Assembly (NCBI RefSeq): GCF_002286815.1
Contig: NZ_MUNM01000037.1
Location: forward strand, 186,001 to 250,000
DNA: 64,000 nucleotides
Source: Pseudomonas sp. PICF141
GTDB taxonomy: Bacteria > Pseudomonadota > Gammaproteobacteria > Pseudomonadales > Pseudomonadaceae
Direction: 5' to 3'
Numbering within the stretch: the stretch's first letter is position 1; each line of letters begins with the position of its first letter. The notes below the pieces were generated by a model, which was not told the origin of the DNA, made no database searches, and saw only the letters and a program-made list of their open reading frames with translations. This document shows, piece after piece, positions 9,932 to 18,235 of the stretch. The position numbers and the translations under genes are program-made.

Positions 9932-9961
9932 AACCCCCGGTCGGGAGGCCGACCGGGGGTT
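9932..9961 (-). terminator. Attenuator terminator of the DAHP synthase leader
   Basis: Perfect 13-bp stem (9932-9944 with 9949-9961), 4-nt loop, then a T-rich run (9931 down to 9923) on the minus strand. It lies 48 nt after the stop of the aromatic leader peptide and more than 250 nt before the gene, the position expected of a transcription attenuator rather than an operon end. Confidence 0.85.
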
Positions 9962-10008
9962 GAGAATTCTCTGGTGGCGACCCGTTTGAAGTGGGCGCCG
10001 TGTGGGTA

Positions 10009-10137
10009 TCAGGCGCGCCAGTGGCTAAACCAATACCCAAAATAAAAGCTGACCGAAGTACAAACGTCATTCGCCCGGGCAGCCGCAACCGAGCGCGGGG
10101 CGCTGGCGGTACGAAGCTGTGAGAGGGCGTTGAGCAT
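10009..10137 (-). CDS. Aromatic-rich leader peptide of the DAHP synthase attenuator
   Basis: A 42-codon ORF (ATG at 10135-10137, TGA at 10009-10011) with a GGAGA Shine-Dalgarno about 5 nt upstream of its ATG. Near its end it encodes FYFGYWFSHW, where seven of ten residues are Phe, Tyr or Trp. It is followed by an intrinsic terminator and the DAHP synthase gene. A GGGTAT within the aromatic codons can pair with an ATACCC just after them, a possible 1:2 stem. The layout is that of classic amino-acid biosynthetic attenuation: ribosome stalling at aromatic codons would favour readthrough. The alternative antiterminator stem was not established by eye. Confidence 0.8.
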   Translation of the reverse strand: MLNALSQLRTASAPRSVAAARANDVCTSVSFYFGYWFSHWRA

Positions 10138-10401
10138 GGTCTGTCTCCGATGAATGCGCCGAGCTTACTAGAGGCTGGTACGCGGATTCAATCAGAAAAT
10201 GCTATCGATGATCATGGGCTTGTCTATCGCTTGAGTACATCGGTGGGTGCTGATCAAAAAAACGGTTACGCTCCTGATACAGCATCGATCGATGACGGTC
10301 TAACGACTATCATGGCGGGGTTACGCAGAAGCCTGATGGTTATTGCTCGCCGCAATGCTGACGGCTGGAAAGAGCAAATCGTGGCTGTGGCGGAGGCTTG
10401 A
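10138..10401. other. Divergent regulatory region between attenuator leader and GNAT gene
   Basis: About 260 bp between the minus-strand leader peptide and the plus-strand acetyltransferase; both promoters should be here. An 83-codon frame at 10150-10401 spans it, but it uses codons rare in this genome (TTA, CTA) and lacks a ribosome binding site, so I do not call it. Confidence 0.4.
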
Positions 10402-10845
10402 ATGGGTTTCGAATTGCGTCCGGCAACGTCCAGGGACCTGGACTTTGCCCGTGACCTGACTTGTCGAAATATGCTTCGTTACTACATTCAACATCAGCTG
10501 TTGTGGCTGGACGAGGCCTTTGATGTCGCCTGGGAGGGGCGGGAAAACTGGTTGATCGTGCGTGATGACACACTGATGGGTTATGTCAGCCTGAGCCGTG
10601 ACGCCAACGCCTTGTATATCCGCGAATTGCATGTATCAGCAGCGTACCAGGGGCAGGGCGCCGGTTCCTGGGCGATCGATCAAGTATTCGCCATGGCATG
10701 CAAGGAACGACGTCCGGCATTGCGTCTGACGGTCTTTGAAAATAATCCGGCAAAAAAGCTTTACGAAAGAAAAGGCCTGAAGGTGGTCGGCAAAGACCAG
10801 TGTTTCCTGAGAATGCAGCGTGATATCAATGGACTGCATCGCTGA
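10402..10845 (+). CDS. GNAT-family N-acetyltransferase
   Basis: A 147-residue GCN5-related acetyltransferase that would transfer an acetyl group from acetyl-CoA to an unknown amine. It has the N-terminal LRPATSRDLDFARDL helix start, the strand YIRELHVSAAYQGQGAGSWAID carrying the pyrophosphate-binding Q/RxxGxG/A loop, and the C-terminal NPAKKLYERKGLKVVG block typical of GNAT proteins. A GGAGG lies 6 nt before the ATG at 10402. It is separate from gacA downstream by about 125 bp. The substrate is unknown. Confidence 0.85.
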   Translation: MGFELRPATSRDLDFARDLTCRNMLRYYIQHQLLWLDEAFDVAWEGRENWLIVRDDTLMGYVSLSRDANALYIRELHVSAAYQGQGAGSWAIDQVFAMACKERRPALRLTVFENNPAKKLYERKGLKVVGKDQCFLRMQRDINGLHR

Positions 10846-10971
10846 AACACACTGGTGGCAAGCCTCGCAAGAAGATTTGACACTTTTTATATGCTGCTTT
10901 CCGCTAGGTCTGCCAGTTGCTTTTTGCTAAGGTGTCCGACAACCAATAAGACCAATTCGCGAGGTGTCTGC

Positions 10972-11613
10972 TTGATTAGGGTGCTAGTAGTCGATGACCA
11001 TGATCTCGTTCGTACAGGCATTACACGAATGCTGGCTGACATCGATGGCCTGCAAGTAGTCGGCCAGGCTGAGTCAGGGGAGGAATCCCTGCTTAAAGCG
11101 CGCGAGTTGAAACCTGATGTAGTGCTGATGGACGTCAAGATGCCCGGGATCGGCGGTCTTGAAGCCACGCGCAAGTTATTGCGCAGTCATCCGGACATCA
11201 AGGTCGTCGCGGTCACCGTGTGTGAAGAAGATCCGTTTCCTACCCGGCTGTTGCAGGCCGGTGCCGCAGGTTACCTGACCAAGGGCGCCGGATTACCGGA
11301 AATGGTCCAGGCCATTCGCCTGGTGTTTGCCGGGCAACGCTATATCAGCCCGCAGATTGCCCAGCAACTGGCGATCAAGTCGTTCCAGCCAACCAATGAT
11401 TCGCCCTTCGACGCCTTGTCGGAGCGGGAAATCCAGATTGCGTTGATGATTGTCGGTTGTCAGAAGGTGCAGATCATTTCCGACAAACTGTGTCTGTCGC
11501 CAAAAACAGTGAATACCTACCGTTACCGTATTTTCGAGAAGCTTTCGATCAGCAGCGATGTCGAATTGACGCTGTTGGCGGTTCGTCACGGCATGGTTGA
11601 TGCCAGCCTCTGA
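10972..11613 (+). CDS. gacA: Response regulator GacA
   Basis: A 213-residue NarL/UvrY-type response regulator; with the sensor GacS it controls small RNAs that relieve RsmA/E repression of secondary metabolism, biofilm and exoenzymes. Residues 1-120 form the receiver domain with acidic pair DD, phospho-acceptor Asp in [10 protein letters not shown] and Lys in LTKGAG. The C-terminal LuxR-type HTH is [32 protein letters not shown]. The start is a TTG at 10972 ([13 protein letters not shown] follows) with GAGG 8 nt upstream; the longer open frame upstream lacks family similarity. uvrC begins 2 nt after its stop, the conserved gacA-uvrC arrangement. Confidence 0.96.
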   Translation: MIRVLVVDDHDLVRTGITRMLADIDGLQVVGQAESGEESLLKARELKPDVVLMDVKMPGIGGLEATRKLLRSHPDIKVVAVTVCEEDPFPTRLLQAGAAGYLTKGAGLPEMVQAIRLVFAGQRYISPQIAQQLAIKSFQPTNDSPFDALSEREIQIALMIVGCQKVQIISDKLCLSPKTVNTYRYRIFEKLSISSDVELTLLAVRHGMVDASL

Positions 11614-11615
11614 AA

Positions 11616-13439
11616 ATGACTGAAATCTTCGATCCAAGTGCTTTTCTGTCGACGGTCAGTGGTCGGCCGGGCGTCTATCGCATGCTCGATAGCGAGGCGC
11701 GCCTGCTGTATGTCGGCAAAGCGAAAAATCTCAAGAAGCGTTTGGCGAGCTATTTCCGCAAAACAGGTCTTGCCCCCAAGACCGCTGCGCTGGTAGGCCG
11801 TATCGCCCAGGTCGAAACCACCATCACGGCCAACGAAACCGAAGCCTTGCTGCTTGAGCAGACGCTGATCAAGGAATGGCGTCCGCCGTACAACATCCTG
11901 CTGCGCGACGACAAATCCTACCCTTATGTCTTTCTTTCGGATGGCCAGTTCCCACGCTTGAGCATTCATCGCGGGGCGAAAAAGGCCAAGGGCAAATATT
12001 TCGGTCCTTATCCCAGCGCCGGGGCGATTCGCGAAAGCCTGAGCCTGCTGCAAAAGGCGTTTTTTGTTCGTCAGTGTGAAGACAGCTTCTACAAGAACCG
12101 GGCGCGTCCTTGTCTGCAATACCAGATCAAACGCTGCAAGGCGCCGTGTGTGGGGCTGGTGGAACCCGAGGTGTATGCCGAAGACGTACGCCATTCGGTG
12201 ATGTTTCTTGAAGGACGCAGCAACGCTCTGGCGGACGAGTTGTCTGCGGCCATGGAGGAAGCGGCGGTCAATCTCGAATTCGAGCGCGCCGCCGAATTGC
12301 GTGATCAGATCTCATTGCTGCGTCGGGTCCAGGACCAGCAAAGCATGGAAGGCGGAACAGGCGATGTCGATGTGATCGCGGCGTTCGTCAACCCAGGCGG
12401 CGCCTGCGTACACTTGATCAGCGTGCGCGGTGGTCGGGTGTTGGGGAGTAAGAACTTCTTTCCGCAGGTGGGTATTGAGGAAGACGTTTCTGAAGTCATG
12501 GCAGCGTTTCTTGGCCAATACTTCATCAGCAGTCCTGAGCGGGACTTGCCAAGCGAGCTGATCGTCAACGTGGTTCACGAAGATTTTCCGACCCTGATCG
12601 CAGCCATCGAAGCGCTGCGCGGTCGTGAATTGACCATCAGCCATCGAGTCCGCGGCACCCGGGCGCGCTGGCAGCAATTGGCAGTCACCAATGCCGAACA
12701 AGCGTTGGGCGCACGTCTGGCTAACCGCCAACACGTTTCGGCACGTTTCGATGCCTTGGCCGAAGTGCTGAAACTGGACGAGCCACCGCAACGTCTTGAG
12801 TGCTATGACATCAGCCATTCCAGCGGCGAGGCCACTGTGGCGTCCTGCGTGGTGTTCGGCCCGGAAGGCCCGATCAAGTCCGACTACCGCCGCTACAACA
12901 TCGAAGGGGTTACGCCGGGCGATGACTATGCCGCGATGCACCAGGCCTTGACCCGACGCTTCAGTAAACTGAAGGAGGGCGAGGGCAAGTTGCCAGACAT
13001 CCTGCTGGTCGACGGCGGTAAAGGCCAGCTGTCAATGGCTCGTGATGTGCTTAACGAACTGGCTGTACCCGACCTGATTTTGCTGGGTGTTGCCAAGGGC
13101 GCAACGCGCAAGGCCGGTTTTGAAACCCTGTACCTCAATGACGCGGCGCATGAATTCACCTTGCGTGGCGATTCCCCCGCGCTGCATTTGATCCAGCAGA
13201 TCCGCGACGAAGCCCACCGTTTCGCCATTACGGGGCACCGCGCACGTCGTGGCAAAACTCGCCGCACGTCTACACTTGAGGGCGTTGCCGGTGTCGGACC
13301 GACGCGTCGGCGCGATTTGTTAAAACATTTTGGTGGATTGCAGGAGCTGTCTCGTGCCAGCATCGAAGAGATCGCCAAAGCACCCGGAATCAGCAAAAAG
13401 CTCGCAGAGTTGATTTATGCAAATCTGCACAGCGAGTAG
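11616..13439 (+). CDS. uvrC: Excinuclease ABC subunit C
   Basis: Dual-incision endonuclease of UvrABC nucleotide excision repair (607 residues). In order: GIY-YIG nuclease (GVYRMLD...[14 protein letters not shown], residues 15-95), a cysteine-rich linker with [13 protein letters not shown], the UVR helix-turn that binds UvrB ([13 protein letters not shown], about 215), the RNase H-like second nuclease ([16 protein letters not shown], about 395) and tandem helix-hairpin-helix motifs at the C-terminus ([26 protein letters not shown]). It is translated from an ATG 2 nt after gacA and followed by pgsA, as across the gamma-proteobacteria. Confidence 0.97.
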   Translation: MTEIFDPSAFLSTVSGRPGVYRMLDSEARLLYVGKAKNLKKRLASYFRKTGLAPKTAALVGRIAQVETTITANETEALLLEQTLIKEWRPPYNILLRDDKSYPYVFLSDGQFPRLSIHRGAKKAKGKYFGPYPSAGAIRESLSLLQKAFFVRQCEDSFYKNRARPCLQYQIKRCKAPCVGLVEPEVYAEDVRHSVMFLEGRSNALADELSAAMEEAAVNLEFERAAELRDQISLLRRVQDQQSMEGGTGDVDVIAAFVNPGGACVHLISVRGGRVLGSKNFFPQVGIEEDVSEVMAAFLGQYFISSPERDLPSELIVNVVHEDFPTLIAAIEALRGRELTISHRVRGTRARWQQLAVTNAEQALGARLANRQHVSARFDALAEVLKLDEPPQRLECYDISHSSGEATVASCVVFGPEGPIKSDYRRYNIEGVTPGDDYAAMHQALTRRFSKLKEGEGKLPDILLVDGGKGQLSMARDVLNELAVPDLILLGVAKGATRKAGFETLYLNDAAHEFTLRGDSPALHLIQQIRDEAHRFAITGHRARRGKTRRTSTLEGVAGVGPTRRRDLLKHFGGLQELSRASIEEIAKAPGISKKLAELIYANLHSE

Positions 13440-13472
13440 AATGCCCAACTCACCTCGTAGCCAGTTGTGCCG

Positions 13473-14033
13473 ATGAATATCCCTAATCTGATTACCGTTC
13501 TACGCGTTCTGCTCATCCCGATCTTCATTTTGCTGTTTTACTTGCCTTACCACTGGAGCTATCTGGCGTCTGCCTCGGTTTTCGCCTTTGCCGCCGCGAC
13601 CGACTGGCTCGACGGGTATCTGGCCCGTCGTCTGGAACAAAGCACACCGTTCGGGGCCTTCCTCGATCCTGTTGCAGACAAGTTGATGGTCGCCGTTGCA
13701 CTGGTTCTGCTGGTGCAAGAACATGGCAACCTGTGGCTCACACTGCCGGCCGCCGTTATCATCGGTCGCGAAATTGTTGTCTCGGCGCTGCGCGAGTGGA
13801 TGGCCGAACTCGGTGCCCGTGCCCATGTAGCGGTGTCGAACCTGGGCAAATGGAAAACCGCCGCGCAGATGCTGGCGCTGGTGATCCTGCTGGCCAACCC
13901 TTCGGACTTCAGCTTCTGGGTCCTGATGGGTTACGCCTTGTTGCTGGTGTCCGCCGGCCTGACGTTGTGGTCCATGGTCCAATACTTGCGGGCTGCCTGG
14001 CCGCATCTGAAGACGGACGTGGAAAAGAAATAA
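13473..14033 (+). CDS. pgsA: CDP-diacylglycerol--glycerol-3-phosphate 3-phosphatidyltransferase
   Basis: Inner-membrane enzyme making phosphatidylglycerophosphate from CDP-diacylglycerol and glycerol 3-phosphate, the committed step to phosphatidylglycerol and cardiolipin. The 186-residue protein has the complete CDP-alcohol phosphotransferase motif DG-x2-AR-x8-G-x3-D-x3-D (Asp47 to Asp69) and several hydrophobic segments. The ATG at 13473 gives the standard N-terminus [16 protein letters not shown]; a GTG two codons earlier is possible. It closes the gacA-uvrC-pgsA unit and precedes tRNA-Gly. Confidence 0.95.
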   Translation: MNIPNLITVLRVLLIPIFILLFYLPYHWSYLASASVFAFAAATDWLDGYLARRLEQSTPFGAFLDPVADKLMVAVALVLLVQEHGNLWLTLPAAVIIGREIVVSALREWMAELGARAHVAVSNLGKWKTAAQMLALVILLANPSDFSFWVLMGYALLLVSAGLTLWSMVQYLRAAWPHLKTDVEKK

Positions 14034-14053
14034 ACTTTTTTTGAATCAAGGGG

Positions 14054-14081
14054 TTGACGGGGGATGTGGATTCTATAGAAT
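14054..14081 (+). promoter_or_regulatory. Sigma-70 promoter of tRNA-Gly
   Basis: TTGACG (14054-14059), 16-nt spacer, TAGAAT (14076-14081), ending 15 nt before the mature 5' end of the tRNA. Close to the sigma-70 consensus. Confidence 0.75.
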
Positions 14082-14096
14082 GCGCCTCACCAAGAC

Positions 14097-14173
<77 letters not shown>

Positions 14174-14213
14174 ATATTGCTCCATGGAGTTCCACTGAAT
14201 TCCATGGAGAAAG

Positions 14214-14240
14214 AAAAAAGGACCTTAGGGTCCTTTTTTT
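14214..14240 (+). terminator. Terminator after tRNA-Gly
   Basis: A-tract, AGGACC/GGTCCT stem with a short loop, then a run of seven or more T, 42 nt after the tRNA. A strong intrinsic terminator. Confidence 0.85.
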
Positions 14241-14311
14241 GTTTGTGTTGTATTCCGCTAACGTCTACTGCGTTCCAGCAGCATCCAGTGGTTTTAAGTC
14301 CATTTTCCTTT

Positions 14312-14493
14312 CTATTTTTCGGCGTTTCTTAGGTCAAGACTTCTTCGCGAGGAAGCAACGGCCTGAAACTTACTGTCATCAATGGCCACCAAGTCGCCTA
14401 CTATCGAACGAGATGATCCTCGGGGATCAACTCTTCCAGCGAAACCGGAAACAGACTGCTCTGGTTCCGAGACTCGCCTTGGATGTAAGCCAT
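14312..14493 (-). pseudogene. Remnant of an IS1182-family transposase gene
   Basis: Reading the minus strand from an ATG at 14491-14493 gives 30 codons beginning MAYIQGESRNQSSLFP and continuing SLEELIPEDHLVR before a stop at 14401-14403. This is the conserved N-terminus of IS1182-type transposases in Pseudomonas. Directly after it, in another frame (14397 down to 14312), comes GDLVAIDDSKFQAVAS, which corresponds to an internal part of the same protein (family GDLVAIDGSKF motif). The intervening portion and the rest of the roughly 470-residue enzyme are missing, so it is an internally deleted, non-functional remnant. Confidence 0.75.
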
Positions 14494-14498
14494 TACGA

Positions 14499-14532
14499 AA
14501 AATGCTCCGTATCTTTCGACACGGAGCATTTT
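14499..14532. terminator. Symmetric hairpin upstream of the IS remnant
   Basis: 12-bp arms (14499-14510 and 14521-14532) with A- and T-rich ends, so it could terminate in either direction. Such hairpins often shield transposase genes from outside transcription; here it lies just upstream of the remnant ORF. Confidence 0.55.
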
Positions 14533-14543
14533 CTTTGAGCGCC

Positions 14544-14590
14544 CCTCGCAGATTGCTAGGTTTTCACACAGTCTGCGAGGCCTCTTTTTT
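14544..14590 (+). terminator. Hairpin with T-tract in the tRNA-MFS interval
   Basis: 9-bp arms (14544-14552 and 14572-14580), then CCTCTTTTTT. It has the form of a plus-strand terminator, although no intact plus-strand gene ends here; it probably belonged to a gene lost from this decayed interval. Confidence 0.5.
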
Positions 14591-14601
14591 CATTAATGCG
14601 G

Positions 14602-15837
14602 TCAGGGTTTGTGCGCAAGCGGGTTCGCCGTCCTGAGCTCGGGCTCGGTCAGCGGTGTCGAACGGACAATCACACTGATGATAGTTAACGCCGCAATCAC
14701 CAACCCCGGCGAGGTCGCCAGCAACACCCCTGTGGTACCGGCCCCGGCCGCCAGAATCTGCCCTGCGGCCAAGGGCCCGGCCACCGACCCCAGGCGCCCG
14801 ATGGCCACCGCTGCGCCGACGCCGGTGGCACGCACCGAGGTCGGGTACGACGGCGGTGCCAGGGCGTAAAGCACCAGTTGCGCAGCCATCACAAACAACC
14901 CCGCGGCAAACCCGGCGATGGCCATTGGAACGATGCCCACCGACAGGCCGACCCCGGCCAGCGCCGCCAGTAACCCGGCGTATACAAACATCACCACCTT
15001 GATGCCGTTACAGCGGTCCAGCAGCAGCCCGCCGAGCAGGGAACCGAGGGCGCCGCCGATATTGAACAGCATCTGCACCAGGCTTGCCTCGGGTTTGCTG
15101 AAACCCTGTTCCAGCAGCAGCGATGGCAGCCAGTTGAGCAACATGTACATCACGGTCAGGGTGAAGAAATAGCTTAGCCACAACGCCAGGGTGACACGGC
15201 CCCGGCCTTCGCCGAACAGCGCCTGGCCGGTTGAGGTGCGCGCCACGTTGGCGGTGCCTTGTTGCTGGCGAAAGGCACAGGACTCGGGCAGTAGCAAGAT
15301 CATCAATGGCACCACCAGCAAGGGCGCGAGACCGCCGATGATGAAGGTCGTTTGCCAATGCTCGGTGAAGAGCATGGCGACCACCGCCGCCAGTGCGCCA
15401 CCCAACGGCACGCCGGCATACATGATGCTGATGGCGGTACCACGGCGTTGTTCACCCACGGCTTCGGCGCACAGGGCGATCAGGTTGGGCAGGGCGGCGC
15501 CCAGGCCCAGTCCCGTCATGAAGCGCGCCAGCAGTAGGGCGGAGAAAGTGCTGACATAGGCAGTGCTGAGGGAGAACACGCCGAACAGCAGCACGGCGCC
15601 GATGAGGATTTTTTTGCGGCCGATGCGATCGGCGATCCAGCCGCCGAAGAAGGCGCCCGGCAGCAAACCGATGATGCCAGCACTGAATACCCAGCCCATC
15701 AGTTTCGGGTCCAAGGCAAAGGTCTGGCGCAGGCCAGCAGCGGCAGTGCCGGCTGCTTGCAGGTCGAAGCCTTCGATCAGTGCAACGATAAAACACAGGG
15801 CGATGGTCAGCGTCGTGCGACGTGATGGGATGTCCAT
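14602..15837 (-). CDS. MFS transporter, aromatic acid:H+ symporter type
   Basis: A 411-residue, 12-helix major facilitator that probably imports hydroxycinnamates or related aromatic acids. Features are the first helix with CFIVALIEGFDLQAAG (the D-x-x conserved in AAHS members), the loop motif GGWIADRIGRKK between helices 2 and 3, and the matching GGLLLDRCNG in the second half. The ATG at 15835-15837 has GAGG about 6 nt upstream and is preferred over the longer frame. It is divergent from the OprD-type porin and next to the ech-vdh-fcs genes, so a ferulate/coumarate/vanillate role is inferred from context. Confidence 0.85.
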   Translation of the reverse strand: MDIPSRRTTLTIALCFIVALIEGFDLQAAGTAAAGLRQTFALDPKLMGWVFSAGIIGLLPGAFFGGWIADRIGRKKILIGAVLLFGVFSLSTAYVSTFSALLLARFMTGLGLGAALPNLIALCAEAVGEQRRGTAISIMYAGVPLGGALAAVVAMLFTEHWQTTFIIGGLAPLLVVPLMILLLPESCAFRQQQGTANVARTSTGQALFGEGRGRVTLALWLSYFFTLTVMYMLLNWLPSLLLEQGFSKPEASLVQMLFNIGGALGSLLGGLLLDRCNGIKVVMFVYAGLLAALAGVGLSVGIVPMAIAGFAAGLFVMAAQLVLYALAPPSYPTSVRATGVGAAVAIGRLGSVAGPLAAGQILAAGAGTTGVLLATSPGLVIAALTIISVIVRSTPLTEPELRTANPLAHKP

Positions 15838-16166
15838 GGCGAACCTCATTATTGTTTTTGTTGGGGCTGACGGGTGAATGCGAGCCTGATTGCAGCGATA
15901 ACAGGCTGAAATTAAGATTAACAAAGATAACTAAAAAATGAACAGTCAAGTTTTTCGGCTTAAAAATGTAATTAATTTCATGTAAATCAATGTGATGTCA
16001 TACAGATGATGATGAGTTTAAAAAATAGATAATAATATTAATGTTCGGTTATCGGTCATTGTGGGTTGACGCCACCCTCAAGCGTTTCCATTCTCTGACC
16101 GGAGATCCTTGGGGCAACCCCCGACGATCCCGTTCAAAAAACAACAACAATAAGTGGACATCGAAC
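15838..16166. other. AT-rich divergent promoter region
   Basis: About 330 bp between the divergent transporter and porin genes, strikingly AT-rich around 15910-16060 compared with its surroundings. It should carry both promoters; I could not fix individual boxes. No ORF with family support is seen. Confidence 0.45.
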
Positions 16167-17477
16167 ATGCCAAATCTCCCTCGGGGCGCCCTTGCGGCGA
16201 CCTCAGTCTTACCTGTTTGCGCACGTCGTCTGGCCTTGTTGGGTTTGAGTGTGATTGCCACTCCGGCGCTGGCCGAAGGCTTTATCGATGACAGTCACGG
16301 CACCTTGACCCTGCGCAATTACTACCTGGATCGGGACTACAAGGACGACGGTGCGAAAACCGCAGCCCGGGAGTGGGCCCAGGGTTTCATCATGAATGTG
16401 GAATCGGGATTTACCCCGGGGACCGTCGGCTTCGGCCTCGACACCCGCGGCTTGATGGGGGTCAAGCTGGACTCGTCGCCGGACCGCAGCGGCACCGAGT
16501 TGCTGCCGGTGTCCAGCAGCGACAAGCGCGCGGCGGACGAATATTCGCGCCTGGCCATGACCGCCAAGATGCGTTTTGCCCAGACCACGGTGAAGACCGG
16601 TGATGTGTCGATCTTCCTGCCGTTCGCTTTCGCCAGCCCGTCGCGACTGTTGCCGCAGACTTTTCGCGGTACCACCCTCAGTTCCAAGGACATCGACGGA
16701 CTGACCCTCAACACCGGCTACATCGATCGCATCAACAAGCGTGATTCCACGGACTATCAGCCGATGAGCATCGCCTCGCCGAACCGGCGTTTCAACGGCG
16801 CGGCCACTTCATCGCACATGGCCTATGTTGGCGGCGATTATCAGGTAAACAAGGACCTCAGTCTGCGTGCCTATCACGCCGAAGTGGCGGACCTGTACCA
16901 GCAGAACACCCTGGCCTTGCTGCACAATATGCAGGTGGGCGAGGGCACGCTGACCACCGATCTGCGCAGTTTTTTCAGCGACGAAGATGGCAGCGCCAAG
17001 GCCGGCAAGGTGGACAACCGCAACTTGTCGGCGCTGTTCGGCTATCGCTTCGGCGGTCATCGCCTGAGCCTGGGCTATATGCACGCCAGTGGCGACACAG
17101 CAACGCCTTATGTGTCGGGTACCGAGTTGATGGGCATGAGTGAGCTGACCATGAGTTCGGACTTCCTCAATGCCAAGGAGCGGACCTGGCAAGCGATGTA
17201 CGACTATGACTTCACTGCCGTCGGGGTGCCCGGACTGAAGAGCCGGCTACGTTATGTGCGCGGTGACCACATCGAGCTGACGGCGCTGAATGCCGACGAT
17301 CGCAAGGAGCGAGAATTCCAGATGGAACTGGGGTATGTCATCCAGAGTGGCCCGCTGAAGAACGTCGGGCTGATGGCGCGTAAGTCGATCTATCGCAATG
17401 ACTTCCCCGCTGGCGCAGCGTTTCGCGATGAAAACCAGACCCGCTTTCTGGTGCTCTACACCGTGCCGATCTGGTAA
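16167..17477 (+). CDS. OprD-family outer-membrane porin
   Basis: A 436-residue OprD/Opd-type substrate-specific channel of 18 predicted strands that would admit aromatic acids across the outer membrane. The ATG at 16167 gives a signal peptide with arginines and a hydrophobic core (LALLGLSVIATPALA, cleavage before EG). The mature start GFIDDSHGTLTLRNYYLDRDY is the family hallmark, followed by EWAQGFIMNVESGFTPGTVGFG, and the protein ends in an aromatic TVPIW as expected for outer-membrane barrels. OpdK-like vanillate channels are the nearest functional analogue; specificity is inferred from neighbours. Confidence 0.9.
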   Translation: MPNLPRGALAATSVLPVCARRLALLGLSVIATPALAEGFIDDSHGTLTLRNYYLDRDYKDDGAKTAAREWAQGFIMNVESGFTPGTVGFGLDTRGLMGVKLDSSPDRSGTELLPVSSSDKRAADEYSRLAMTAKMRFAQTTVKTGDVSIFLPFAFASPSRLLPQTFRGTTLSSKDIDGLTLNTGYIDRINKRDSTDYQPMSIASPNRRFNGAATSSHMAYVGGDYQVNKDLSLRAYHAEVADLYQQNTLALLHNMQVGEGTLTTDLRSFFSDEDGSAKAGKVDNRNLSALFGYRFGGHRLSLGYMHASGDTATPYVSGTELMGMSELTMSSDFLNAKERTWQAMYDYDFTAVGVPGLKSRLRYVRGDHIELTALNADDRKEREFQMELGYVIQSGPLKNVGLMARKSIYRNDFPAGAAFRDENQTRFLVLYTVPIW

Positions 17478-17534
17478 GTCGTTTTACCTGCCAAGTAGCC
17501 GGCCGTTCCCCAGGAACGCGCCGGCGTTGGCGTT

Positions 17535-18023
17535 TCAGGCCTGGTAGACCTTTTTCAACAACCTGAGCAGTTCTTCGCGCTCCTGGCTGTCGAGGTTGGA
17601 CGTTGCATCCAGGTCGCTCTCGGCCGCGATCAGTTTCAGCTCCTTGAGCAGGGCTTCACCGGTCTTGCTGAGAAAAATCCCGTAGGAGCGCTTGTCCGGT
17701 TTGCAGCGCACCCGCACCGCCAGTGCCCGGCTTTCCAGTTTGTTCAGCAGCGGCACCACTTGCGGTGGCTCGATGGTCAAGGCCTTGGCCAGGTCGGCCT
17801 GCATCAGCCCGGGATTCTGGTCGATGATCGCCAGGGCCGAGAACTGCGCCGGTCGCAAGTCATGGACCGAGAGCCGGCCAATGAGGTTCTGGAACAGTTT
17901 CAGCTGCGCCCGGCGCATGGCGTATCCGATCAGATCGTCCAGGGCGGAATCCAGCGGCGCCTGGGTTTCGGCGCTGTCGGCAGGGGCCTCGGGGGCGGCG
18001 GCAATCTTGGAAGACTTGGCCAT
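17535..18023 (-). CDS. MarR-family regulator of the ferulate genes
   Basis: A 162-residue winged-helix regulator, divergent from ech. After a low-complexity Ala-rich N-terminus, residues 40-150 carry the MarR fold: LRPAQFSALAIIDQNPGLMQADLAKAL, recognition helix EPPQVVPLLNKLESRALAVR, and wing PDKRSYGIFLSKTGEALL. In related ferulate clusters a MarR protein represses the hydroxycinnamate operon until a CoA thioester binds; the same is inferred here because a TAGTTA/TAACTA inverted repeat overlaps the likely ech -35 box. The ATG at 18021-18023 has an upstream GAGG. Confidence 0.87.
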   Translation of the reverse strand: MAKSSKIAAAPEAPADSAETQAPLDSALDDLIGYAMRRAQLKLFQNLIGRLSVHDLRPAQFSALAIIDQNPGLMQADLAKALTIEPPQVVPLLNKLESRALAVRVRCKPDKRSYGIFLSKTGEALLKELKLIAAESDLDATSNLDSQEREELLRLLKKVYQA

Positions 18024-18162
18024 TGCAGGGTGAATCCTCAGGCTGGCGGTTAAGAAGACTATCTAGTTTGCCGAGATTGGTCGGGGATAGCCACGACCTC
18101 TTTCAGATATCTGGGCGTTGCGCTTGTTTTCGGGACAAAAAATATTCGGTTAATTTCATTAA

Positions 18163-18198
18163 TAGTTAATTGACATAACTAATATTGGGGTTTAGTTT
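18163..18198 (+). promoter_or_regulatory. Candidate ech promoter with MarR operator
   Basis: TTGACA (18170-18175), 17-nt spacer, TAGTTT (18193-18198). A 6-bp inverted repeat, TAGTTA (18163-18168) and TAACTA (18176-18181), straddles the -35 box, a good place for a MarR dimer to block polymerase. Predicted by eye only. Confidence 0.5.
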
Positions 18199-18235
18199 TT
18201 ACCCATCGTCAAGCCAAGAACAAGAGAGCATCGCC

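Noticed and set aside
10150..10401. 83-codon ORF between the DAHP leader and the GNAT gene
   Set aside because: No ribosome site, rare codons (TTA, CTA) near its start, no family similarity, and it fills the divergent promoter region.
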